From: Ruficoccus sp. ZRK36
GTDB lineage: Bacteria; Verrucomicrobiota; Verrucomicrobiia; Opitutales; Cerasicoccaceae
Reading direction: 5' to 3'
Length of the DNA: 64,000 nucleotides
Assembly (NCBI RefSeq): GCF_019603315.1
Contig: NZ_CP080649.1
Coordinates: forward strand, 2,490,176-2,554,175
Part shown: positions 15,493 to 23,431 of the stretch, one piece after another
How the letters are laid out: every line of letters begins with the position of its first letter
Numbering within the stretch: position 1 is the stretch's first letter
Translations under genes and position numbers: made by a program
Notes under the pieces: model-generated
What the model was told of the DNA's origin: nothing
The model's database searches: none
What the model saw: the letters and a program-made list of their open reading frames with translations, nothing else

Positions 15493-17445
15493 TTACCAGA
15501 AGATGATGTAGAGCGTAAGCGTGGCCACGCACACGACCGTACCCCAGATCTTGGCCGGGCGGGAGTGGACCAGCTCGATGTCCTTGTTCTCGGGCATCTC
15601 CACGGGGCGCTTGAGCGGGTTGACCAGCGTCAGGATCGCCAGCACCGCGAGCACGACTCCGAAGCAGACCGCCATGCGATTGAGGAAGGCCATCTCCGGG
15701 GCGATAAAGAACTTGAGCGAGCCGTAGAGCACGACGTTCAGGAGGATGCCGAGCCACCCGGCGTAGCGTGGGCAGCGGTGTACGAGGAATCCGAAGAGGA
15801 ACACCGCGAGAATGCCGGGGCTGAGGAAGCCCTGAAACTCCTGAATAAAGGTGAAGATACCGCCAAACTCAGGGCGCCCGAGATTTGGGGCAATCACACA
15901 GGCGATAAGCACGAAAGCGACCACACAGACGCGGCCCACGGAGACGAGCTCCGTCTGCCCGGCGCCCTTACGCAGCTTGTGGTAGATGTCCATCGTGGCG
16001 ATGGTCGAGGCCGAGTTAAGCATCGAGGCCAGCGAGGAAACGACCGCCCCGAAAATAGCCGCCAGCACAAACCACGTGTAGCCGGGTTTGAGCAGGTTTC
16101 GCAGCAGAGTGGGGAAGGCCGCATCGTAGTCAAAGCCGACCAGCTGTGCGCTGACTTTGATCTTTTTGGCCTGAGCCGCAGCGACGAGCTTGGCGTTGGC
16201 GTCAGCCATTTCGCCGGAGGCGTAGGGCGCATCCTGAGGGTCGGGCGCCGCCGCCTCGGTGCCGACGACATCGGCATTGTGCTGGATGATCGCTGCGGCC
16301 TTGTCCGGATAGAGCCGGGCAAAGTGCTCGGAGAAGGGCAGCACAACGGTTTCCCCGGCCTCCATTGCCGTGAGCGCAGCCTCGTTTTTGAGCTGGGCCT
16401 GCTCCTGCAGGTCCGAGCTGTACAAGTGGTAGGCCAGCAGGCCCGGGATGACTACGACGAAGGGCACGATCAGCTTCAGCCCTGCCGCGAAGATGATCCC
16501 CTTCTGGCCTTCGGCGAGCGACTTCGAGCCGAGGGTGCGCTGCATGATGTACTGGTTCAGGCCCCAGTAGAAAAAGTTCGGGATCCACAGACCAATGATG
16601 AGCGCGGTCCAGGGGATCGAGCTGTCCTTGGCCGGGCGGATCATGTGCAGCTTGCCGCCGCTGCCGTTCGGGCCGTCCACGGCGGGGCCTTCGGTCAGCA
16701 TGTGCAGGCGCTCCAGCGCGTTGGCGTTGGCGAGATCATCCACGGTGGCCGATGAGGTGGCGACTTTGGTCTGGATCAGTTCCTCGGCGGGTTTGTCCTC
16801 CAGCGCCTGAAAGGCCAGAAACATGACGAGCGCGCCGCCCAGAATGAGAGATGAGCCCCAGATGAGGTCCGTCCAGGCGCAGGCTTTCAAACCACCGATA
16901 AAGACGTACCCCGCGGCGCACAGGCCGATGATCCAGCAGCCCAGCGAGAGGTTACCCATGTCCATGCCCATCAGCGTGACGCCGCTGAAAAACACGCTGA
17001 TCACCTTTGCCCCCGAGTAGATGACCGAGGCGGTCGGTACACCCACGAGGATGACCATGGTGGCGATGGCCATGATCGTGCGTGAAAGCACGCCGTAGCG
17101 GTACTCCAGAAACTCCGGGATCGTGTAGATGCCGCAGCGCAGCAGGCGCGGAAGGAAAAGAAAGGCGATGACAACGAGCGTGATGGCGGCCATCCACTCA
17201 TAGGAGGCGATGGCCATGCCCAGCCAGTCGGCGGCCTGCCCCGACATGCCGACAAACTGCTCGGTCGAGATATTTGCGGCGATGAGCGAGAAGCCGACCA
17301 GCCACCAAGTCAGCCCGCGTCCGGCCAGAAAGTAGTCGCTGGTATTCTTGGGGCCATCGGCTTCTTTCGCACGGCTCTTGAGCAGTCCGAAGGCGATGAC
17401 GCCGATGACGGCGACGAAGAAAAGGGTAATATCAAGAGGAGACAT
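15493..17445 (-). CDS. Sodium/solute symporter, SSS (SGLT-like) family
   Basis: A 650-residue membrane protein with about 13-14 hydrophobic segments. The SSS hallmarks are DYFLAGRGLTWWLVGFSL near the first core helices, ANISTEQFVGMSGQA, and IPEFLEYRYG. A long hydrophilic insert (about 370-440, with ALTAMEAGETV and AAAPDPQDAP) lies between membrane spans and is larger than in ordinary family members. It imports a sugar or related organic solute with sodium. It follows the AraC gene at 17624-18490 on the same strand after 178 bases, and it is the only clear sugar-uptake candidate in this glycan region. Confidence 0.88.
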   Translation of the reverse strand: MSPLDITLFFVAVIGVIAFGLLKSRAKEADGPKNTSDYFLAGRGLTWWLVGFSLIAANISTEQFVGMSGQAADWLGMAIASYEWMAAITLVVIAFLFLPRLLRCGIYTIPEFLEYRYGVLSRTIMAIATMVILVGVPTASVIYSGAKVISVFFSGVTLMGMDMGNLSLGCWIIGLCAAGYVFIGGLKACAWTDLIWGSSLILGGALVMFLAFQALEDKPAEELIQTKVATSSATVDDLANANALERLHMLTEGPAVDGPNGSGGKLHMIRPAKDSSIPWTALIIGLWIPNFFYWGLNQYIMQRTLGSKSLAEGQKGIIFAAGLKLIVPFVVVIPGLLAYHLYSSDLQEQAQLKNEAALTAMEAGETVVLPFSEHFARLYPDKAAAIIQHNADVVGTEAAAPDPQDAPYASGEMADANAKLVAAAQAKKIKVSAQLVGFDYDAAFPTLLRNLLKPGYTWFVLAAIFGAVVSSLASMLNSASTIATMDIYHKLRKGAGQTELVSVGRVCVVAFVLIACVIAPNLGRPEFGGIFTFIQEFQGFLSPGILAVFLFGFLVHRCPRYAGWLGILLNVVLYGSLKFFIAPEMAFLNRMAVCFGVVLAVLAILTLVNPLKRPVEMPENKDIELVHSRPAKIWGTVVCVATLTLYIIFW

Positions 17446-17623
17446 GAGTTGGGATAGAGGGAGAGTGTGAGATGTCCTTGCGCAGGCGTATGCCCGTTAG
17501 CAGTAACGCAAGAGAGTTATGCGCCGAGTTTGGGCCGTACGCAGTCAGTAGTCAATGGCTCGCTCAGTGAAATCTAATGCGCCTCCGTAGCCGGATGTCG
17601 TGGCCCGGTGGATACGGCGATGG

Positions 17624-18490
17624 TCATAACTTTTCTGCGAGGAGGCGCTGCCGGGCCTCACCAGGCGTTTGCCCAAATGCCTTGCGAAAGCAACGGGAGA
17701 AGTAGTTGGCGTCGGGGAAGCCACTGGCCTGGGCAACCCCTGCGATGTTTAGGCCCGGATCGTGCAGCAGCTCGCGCGAGCGGCGCAGTCGGGCATCACG
17801 TACCGTCTGGTTGAAAGATGTGCTTCCGAAGCGCAGGAAGAGGCGGGAAAGGTGGTTGGGGTGGATCTGGAGGAAGTCTGCGACCTCGCGCCGGTCGAGC
17901 GGGCGGCTCAGGTGCTCCTCGATATACTGGCAGGCGGCCTGCCAGGTGAGCGCGGCCTTCCCCTGCGGGGTGACGGGGGCTTGCAGGGTTTTCGCCGCTG
18001 TGAGCAGCAGGGCCTCCGTGAGCTTGAGGCGCAGGGGGTACTCCACGGTGTGGCCGGTGGTGTGCTCAAGCGCATGGGTGAGATTCCACCCGTCAGCATC
18101 GAGCGGCTGCGGGGCGTGGTGGGCGAGGACGATTCGGTGGCCATGCTCGGAGTTACTGCGGGCGACCATGAACCGCGTCAGCTCGGGATTGAAAACCAAC
18201 CCGAGGGAGCTGTACCCGGCACCATCGACCGTGCCCATCGAGCACCCCGAAAAGGTATAGACGGCATCGCCGCGCTCCAGCGCGAGCTCCACGGTGCGCG
18301 CTCCCCGGCGCACGAGATAGCGCGCGCGTCCCGCCAGGCAGATATTCAGGCGAGGGCAGTGCAGGATGGTAGAGCTGCCCGCCTGAGCGGCGAAACCCGG
18401 ATCGGCGGAAAAGTACACACGCCGCGGCCATCCATAAGTGAGTAGCCTGTGCGTGAGCTGCTCAAATCGATCGGCAGGTGTGCATATCAT
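17624..18490 (-). CDS. AraC family transcriptional regulator
   Basis: 288 residues from the ATG at 18490 (MICTPADRF). The frame extends 25 codons upstream, but these run through the divergent promoter and lack conservation signs. The N-terminal sensing domain is cupin-like (ALERGDAVYTFSG). The C-terminal double HTH includes RREVADFLQIHPNHLSRLF and IAGVAQASGFPDANYFSRCF, with the typical GQTPGEAR end. It is divergent from the FAD oxidoreductase gene, and the 104-base space between them contains a direct repeat with an 11-bp period that is its best operator candidate. Confidence 0.9.
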   Translation of the reverse strand: MICTPADRFEQLTHRLLTYGWPRRVYFSADPGFAAQAGSSTILHCPRLNICLAGRARYLVRRGARTVELALERGDAVYTFSGCSMGTVDGAGYSSLGLVFNPELTRFMVARSNSEHGHRIVLAHHAPQPLDADGWNLTHALEHTTGHTVEYPLRLKLTEALLLTAAKTLQAPVTPQGKAALTWQAACQYIEEHLSRPLDRREVADFLQIHPNHLSRLFLRFGSTSFNQTVRDARLRRSRELLHDPGLNIAGVAQASGFPDANYFSRCFRKAFGQTPGEARQRLLAEKL

Positions 18491-18514
18491 TATGGTTACA
18501 AAAATGCTATTATT

Positions 18515-18557
18515 GTGCGATAAATGCACGATAAAAATGGTCAAGTGAGTGTAAAAT
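18515..18557 (+). promoter_or_regulatory. Candidate AraC-activated promoter of the FAD oxidoreductase
   Basis: CGATAAA repeats exactly at 18518-18524 and 18529-18535, an 11-bp period within GTGCGATAAAT and TGCACGATAAAA. A -10-like TAAAAT follows at 18552-18557, and the second repeat occupies the place of the -35. That is the class II arrangement for an AraC-type activator. Confidence 0.5.
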
Positions 18558-18594
18558 AGACGCATTCGTCATTTTAACCCCAATCTGAATATCC

Positions 18595-19884
18595 ATGAGT
18601 AAGAGCAGACTTGAGACACTCCCCACCATTCTCGAACCGGCACGCGAAGTGCCCGTAGCCCGCGAAGCAGACGTCCTTGTCTGTGGAGGAGGCCCTGCCG
18701 GGATCGCGGCGGCATTTACGGCTGCCCGGGCCGGTGCAAAGGTACTGCTGCTTGAGCGAAACGCCTTCCTGGGTGGCGTCTGGACGGCTGGGGCCCTCTC
18801 GATCATCATCGACGCGCAGGAGAAGACAGGGCTCATCCGGGAGCTGCTGCAGCGCCTGGAGAAGCGCGGTGCCACTGCCCCTGTGATGGGTAATATGCAC
18901 ATCTACACGATTGAGGCCATGAAGAGCCTGCTCGATGAGATGGTTGAGGAGACCGGTATCGATGTACAGCTTTACACGCAGGTCGTGGCTGTGGCCCGCG
19001 ACGGCGACCGCATCACCGGTGTCTTCACCGAGAGTAAGTCCGGGCGCGAGTTTATCCGGGCAAAGGTCGTCATCGACACGACCGGGGATGGCGATGTCGG
19101 CGCGCAGGCGGGCTGCGGTTTCGAGTACGGGCGCGAGAGCGACGGCAAGGTCCAGCCCATGACCCTCTATGGCCGCATCGGTGGCTACCACGGCACGGAG
19201 ATGCTCCATATCGAGCCGCTGTTGTCCATCGCCCGAAAGGCCGGGTACGAGCCCAGCTATGAGCGGGTCACGCTCATTCCGCAGCCGGGGCAGCCGGGCG
19301 TCTTTATGCTCATGGCCACGCATATGTACGGCAGTGGTCTGGATGTCCGTAATCTCACGCGGGCAGAGTTTCAGGCGCGCTCGGAGATCCGCCACCTCGT
19401 TGAGCTATATAAAAAGCATGCCGGACCGGACTGGAAGGACGTCTTTCTGATCGATACGGGGCCGTGCATCGGCATCCGCGAGGCCCGTCGTATCCGTGGT
19501 CGCCACTACCTGACGGTCGAAGAGCTTCAGTCCGGTGATTCGCTGCCCGACGGTATCTGCCATGTGCGCTTCCTGGCGGACATTCACCATCCCGACAAGA
19601 AGGAGGGCGGCGGCCTGACCCATGTTCACTTCCCGTCCTACGACATCCCCTACGGCTGCTTGGTCGCTCGTGATGCGGATAACCTGCTCATGGCCGGTCG
19701 CTGCATATCCGGGGACCATATCGCTCACGCCAGCTACCGGGTGACGGGTGATGCTGTGGCCACCGGTGAAGCTGCCGGTCTGGCTGCGACCCTGTGCGTA
19801 GAGCAGGACATCCTGCCCCCGCATGTAGACGTGCCTCAGCTACAGGCGAAGCTGCTTGAGATGCGAGAGGCGTGCAGGGGCTGA
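18595..19884 (+). CDS. FAD-dependent oxidoreductase
   Basis: A 429-residue flavoprotein of the FAD_oxidored (Pfam PF12831-like) group that often accompanies polysaccharide genes. The dinucleotide-binding motif GGGPAG is at 31-36 with the acidic end LLLER. DTTGDGDVGAQAG is the second FAD contact, and RCISGDHIAHASYRVTGDAVATGEAAG is the C-terminal FAD-binding stretch. There is no signal peptide. The reaction is unknown; family members are thought to oxidise or dehydrate sugar-like substrates. Regulation by the divergent AraC protein is likely. It ends 14 bases from a convergent gene. Confidence 0.85.
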   Translation: MSKSRLETLPTILEPAREVPVAREADVLVCGGGPAGIAAAFTAARAGAKVLLLERNAFLGGVWTAGALSIIIDAQEKTGLIRELLQRLEKRGATAPVMGNMHIYTIEAMKSLLDEMVEETGIDVQLYTQVVAVARDGDRITGVFTESKSGREFIRAKVVIDTTGDGDVGAQAGCGFEYGRESDGKVQPMTLYGRIGGYHGTEMLHIEPLLSIARKAGYEPSYERVTLIPQPGQPGVFMLMATHMYGSGLDVRNLTRAEFQARSEIRHLVELYKKHAGPDWKDVFLIDTGPCIGIREARRIRGRHYLTVEELQSGDSLPDGICHVRFLADIHHPDKKEGGGLTHVHFPSYDIPYGCLVARDADNLLMAGRCISGDHIAHASYRVTGDAVATGEAAGLAATLCVEQDILPPHVDVPQLQAKLLEMREACRG

Positions 19885-19898
19885 GGGCTTGGGCTTGA

Positions 19899-20390
19899 TC
19901 AATTGTCCTGCGGCGCAACGCTTGCGATGAGCCAGTCGCCGTCCACTTTGACCCACTCCATGCGGTAGCGGTCCTTGTGGCGCTCTGACTGGCCGCCGAC
20001 GACGATGCTGGCAGTGCCGGTGATGATGACCGTGGCGCGCTGGCCGTCCTCGGAGACTTTGATATTCCGGTTACCGAGGCTGACCTCCGAGCTGTCCACC
20101 TGAGAGCGGGCACCGACCATCATGCCGGTGAGCTCCTTGCGGTCGGAGCTGTAGGATAGTCGCGGCATGATGCGCACCTCCGCCTGCTCGGTGAAGCAAT
20201 CGGCGATTTTCTTGGCTTGGGTAAGGCTCTGGATCTGGCTCTCGCCAGCGGGCTTCGAGCCGAGCTCTTCCAGCCGGTCCAGCTGGTCGTGGATCTGCTG
20301 CTCATCTCCACCCCGACCGAGGAAAATGAACGCCAGAACGATAGCCGCGATCGCAACGCTGACCCCGGCAATTTTCACGTATTGTGTCAT
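19899..20390 (-). CDS. Membrane-anchored protein with NTF2-like C-terminus
   Basis: 163 residues. One N-terminal membrane span (about 6-25, IAGVSVAIAAIVLAFIF) leads to a linker and a soluble domain. The domain ends in RYRMEWVKVDGDWLIASV, the pattern of SnoaL/NTF2-like folds in which the last strand carries W-x-x-DGDW. The assignment is structural guesswork. The soluble part should face the periplasm. It sits 74 bases after the NAGGN operon on the same strand, so weak co-transcription is possible but nothing ties it to osmoprotection. Confidence 0.65.
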   Translation of the reverse strand: MTQYVKIAGVSVAIAAIVLAFIFLGRGGDEQQIHDQLDRLEELGSKPAGESQIQSLTQAKKIADCFTEQAEVRIMPRLSYSSDRKELTGMMVGARSQVDSSEVSLGNRNIKVSEDGQRATVIITGTASIVVGGQSERHKDRYRMEWVKVDGDWLIASVAPQDN

Positions 20391-20464
20391 AGAGATAAAA
20401 TATCACCTTACGTTAGGATTGGCGCAAAATCCTGCCAAATACCGCACCAGCGATAGTCGTTTGC

Positions 20465-21670
20465 TTACGGCTTTTTCTTTCTCTCAACAGGGGCCGAAGG
20501 CGGTATCTGGGCCTGGGACTCGGTCTGCTCAAGCTGGGTCAGGGGCACGTCGGTTTTACGGACCTTCGGGAAGGTCTTGAGGGTGCCCAGGTGCTTGCGC
20601 TGGCGCTGGTAGATGAGGTTGGTCTGGCAGTAGTCGACGATGAGGCGCGTGACGGATGCGAGCGCATCCAGATGCGTGCGCTCGTAGCCGTGCGAGGCAT
20701 CCACACCAAAGGTGATCAGCGCGGTGCGGATATCGTTACCGGCCTCAAGCGCCGAGGCGCTATCGCAGCGATAGTATTTAAAAATGTCCCGCTGGTGGGG
20801 GATGTCGTGCTTGGCGCAGAGGTTGAGCAGGTGGTGGGTGAGGTGGTAGTCGAAGGGACCACTTGAGTCGGCCATGGCGATCGTTACGCCGCGCTCGCTG
20901 GAGTTTTGGCCCGGAGCGACGGTGCCATTATCGATGGAGACCATCTCGGCGACATCCCCGTGCAGGACGGCCGAGGCACCGGAGCCGACCTCCTCGGATA
21001 TGGTAAAGAGCAGGTGGCACTCCACGGGCAGCTCGATGCCGTGATCCTTGACGTACTTGGCGGCTGTGAGCATGGCGGCCACACCGGCCTTGTCGTCGAG
21101 ATGGCGGGAGTTCAGGTAGCCGTTTTGCAACAGCTCTGCCTGCGAGTCGATGCCGACAAAGTCGCCAATCTGGACACCGCCTTTTTCGAGGTCTTCGCGG
21201 GAGCTGAAGTCCTCGTCGATGCGCAGTTCGAGGTTTTCCCACACGCCCGGCTGGGTGTCGATGGCGTCATTGTAGGTGTGGCCGGAGGCCTTGAGGGGAA
21301 GGATCGTGCCGCGGTGGATGCTGCTGTCCGTGTAGAGCGAGACGCGTGCGCCCTCGGCGAAGCGGGCCGACCAGGTGCCGACCGGCACGAGGCTGACGCG
21401 GCCGTTGTCCTTCAGGTCCTTGACCATGGCCCCGAGCGTATCCACGTGCCCGACGATGGCACGGTCCGGGCTGTAGGCGCGACCGGGCAGGGTGGTGCGC
21501 ACGGCGCCCCGGCGGGTGATCTCGTACGGGAGCTCAAGCGCGTCGAGCTCGTTGCAAAGCTCACGCACGATCGGGTCTGTGTAGCCCGACGGGCTGTGAA
21601 TGCTCAAGAGCTTGAGCAGAACCTGCTGCAGATAATCTGTGTCGGGACCGTCCGGTTTCTTTTTGGGCAT
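20465..21670 (-). CDS. M42-type metallopeptidase of the NAGGN operon
   Basis: A 401-residue M20/M42 family zinc peptidase. Metal ligands are visible in GHVDTLG (His75, Asp77), SRHLDDKAG, SEEVGSG and SHGYERTH. A peptidase of this subgroup is the regular third member of operons that make the osmolyte N-acetylglutaminylglutamine amide; it is thought to break the dipeptide down when osmotic stress ends (family context; the reaction is not shown for this protein). It lies 35 bases after the synthetase gene. The lysine/proline-rich ends (MPKKKPD and VERKKKP) are probably disordered. Confidence 0.88.
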   Translation of the reverse strand: MPKKKPDGPDTDYLQQVLLKLLSIHSPSGYTDPIVRELCNELDALELPYEITRRGAVRTTLPGRAYSPDRAIVGHVDTLGAMVKDLKDNGRVSLVPVGTWSARFAEGARVSLYTDSSIHRGTILPLKASGHTYNDAIDTQPGVWENLELRIDEDFSSREDLEKGGVQIGDFVGIDSQAELLQNGYLNSRHLDDKAGVAAMLTAAKYVKDHGIELPVECHLLFTISEEVGSGASAVLHGDVAEMVSIDNGTVAPGQNSSERGVTIAMADSSGPFDYHLTHHLLNLCAKHDIPHQRDIFKYYRCDSASALEAGNDIRTALITFGVDASHGYERTHLDALASVTRLIVDYCQTNLIYQRQRKHLGTLKTFPKVRKTDVPLTQLEQTESQAQIPPSAPVERKKKP

Positions 21671-21705
21671 ACGTGTGTGTTAAGGAAAGAAGCGGGCCGT
21701 GAGGC

Positions 21706-23379
21706 TCAGGCGCTGGGCCCGGGAGGAGTAATAGTTTGGGGGAAGAGGAAGTCGATGAATTTCTCGGCGGTGGGCTGGGGCTCGTGGTTGGCCAGGCCGG
21801 GGCGCTCGTTGGCCTCGATGAAGACGTACTCGGGCTTGTCCGGAGAGGAGACCATCAGGTCCAGTCCGACCACAGGGATGTCCAGGGCACGAGCGGCGCG
21901 AACAGCCGCCTCGGCGAGGGTGGGGTGGAGCATCTCGGTGACGTCGTGGATCGTGCCTCCGGTATGGAGATTAGCGGTCTTGCGCACGGGGATGGAGAGA
22001 TCCTTCTCAAGGGTGTCGTCCATGCCGTAGCCAGCCATGCGTACGCAGCGCTCGGTCTCCTCGTCCATCGGGATCGTACTCTCTCCACCGGTAGCACCGG
22101 CGCGGCGGCGGCTGAGCTTCTCGATCAGCTCGCGCACAGTGTGCTCACCGGTACCGATGACGCTCGGGGGGCGGCGTACAGCGGCGGCTACGACCTCCTG
22201 GTTGATGACAATAATGCGCAGGTCCTGCCCCTCCACGTATTGCTCGATCAATACAGAGTCATCGTGTACGCGGGCTTTTTCGAGGGCCTTTTTCAGAGAC
22301 TCCTCCGAGCGCACGTCTACGGAGATGCCCTGGCCCTGCTCGCCGTGCAGCGGCTTGACCACGACGCTCTTGTGCTGGTTGAGGAAGCGCAGCTCCTTGC
22401 GCGGGTCCCCGGCCATCATTTGGTCGGGGGTGGAAAGGTTGTGCTCGACGAGGATCTCACGGGTGAACTGCTTGTCACCGGCGCGTATGAGCGCGATGGC
22501 GCTGGTCAGCTCGGAGAGCGACTCCCAGCAGGTGACAGAGCGTCCGCCCAGACTGAGGCGGAAGTACCCGCGGTCCGGCGAGATCGGGTCCACCGCGACC
22601 CCGCGGCGCAGGGCCTCGTTGATGATGATCGAGGCGTACGGGTTGTACCCCTCGGGCGCGGGGGAGCCGACGAAGAGCCGCTCGTTGATGCGGTTGCGGC
22701 GCTTGGCGGCAAAGATGTAGATGCGCTGGAAGCCGAGCTTCTCGTAGAGGCGCTGGGCCTTGGTGTTGTCATGGATGACGGATACATCCATCTCGTTGCG
22801 GCCACGTGCTCCGTAGTACTCGATGAGGTGGTTGACCAGAGCCAGCCCGACACCGGGAAGCTCTGCGCGCGGGTCCACCCCGAGCGCCCACAGGCTGCAG
22901 CGCTCCGGCATGTTTTCACCGCAGATCTTATGATCGACGCCCATGGTGGTGCCGATGATCTCCTGCGTGTCCTTCTGGACGGCGACGAAGTACGTGAAGG
23001 CCTTGTTGTCTCGCTCCTTCCAGACGTACTCCTTGTCGACGGGGACCATGTTTAGCGCACTGTAGATGCGGTTGACCTCGTCGAGGTCTTCCTTGTGTGC
23101 CACCTCCCGTATCTCGAAGCCGGCGGGCTCGCGAGTGGGCTTGTTGTACTGGTTGAAGTACAGCCGGTAGGTGTTGGACGGGTCGAGGAATATCTGCTGC
23201 GGAGCGCAGTTCAGGACGAGGTGCGGGTCGAGCAGATACAGCGCGATGTCGCGCTGATCGTCGCGCTCGGCCAGGATAGACTCGGCCAGAGACTCGGGCG
23301 TGGGAAAGGTGTCGGCAAACAGCAGGCGGCCCCAGCCGCATTGCAGGATTTTGCCGGGCTTGGTTTGGAGGACTTCCAT
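21706..23379 (-). CDS. ngg: N-acetylglutaminylglutamine synthetase
   Basis: Joins and acetylates two glutamines to give N-acetylglutaminylglutamine. The 557-residue protein has the bifunctional layout: a GNAT acetyltransferase half (up to about 250, with GVGLALVNHLIEYYG and LYEKLGFQRI) and an ATP-grasp ligase half (about 270-550, with VVKPLHGEQGQGISVDV and VVGLDLMVSSPD). Such fusions are specific to NAGGN synthesis. It lies 52 bases after the amidotransferase gene in a leftward operon. The product is cytoplasmic and protects against salt stress. Confidence 0.92.
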   Translation of the reverse strand: MEVLQTKPGKILQCGWGRLLFADTFPTPESLAESILAERDDQRDIALYLLDPHLVLNCAPQQIFLDPSNTYRLYFNQYNKPTREPAGFEIREVAHKEDLDEVNRIYSALNMVPVDKEYVWKERDNKAFTYFVAVQKDTQEIIGTTMGVDHKICGENMPERCSLWALGVDPRAELPGVGLALVNHLIEYYGARGRNEMDVSVIHDNTKAQRLYEKLGFQRIYIFAAKRRNRINERLFVGSPAPEGYNPYASIIINEALRRGVAVDPISPDRGYFRLSLGGRSVTCWESLSELTSAIALIRAGDKQFTREILVEHNLSTPDQMMAGDPRKELRFLNQHKSVVVKPLHGEQGQGISVDVRSEESLKKALEKARVHDDSVLIEQYVEGQDLRIIVINQEVVAAAVRRPPSVIGTGEHTVRELIEKLSRRRAGATGGESTIPMDEETERCVRMAGYGMDDTLEKDLSIPVRKTANLHTGGTIHDVTEMLHPTLAEAAVRAARALDIPVVGLDLMVSSPDKPEYVFIEANERPGLANHEPQPTAEKFIDFLFPQTITPPGPSA

Positions 23380-23431
23380 AGGTGTAGTGGTTATGGACTA
23401 CGTAGTAGAGAAATCTGGGTCTCTTCGTGCA

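Noticed and set aside
21736-23055. Antisense frame of 439 codons opposite ngg (similar ones at 20906-22030, 23300-25093 and 41413-42858)
   Set aside because: Each lies opposite a well-recognised enzyme gene and shows the Val/Gly/Asp/Leu-rich composition of reverse-strand artefacts.
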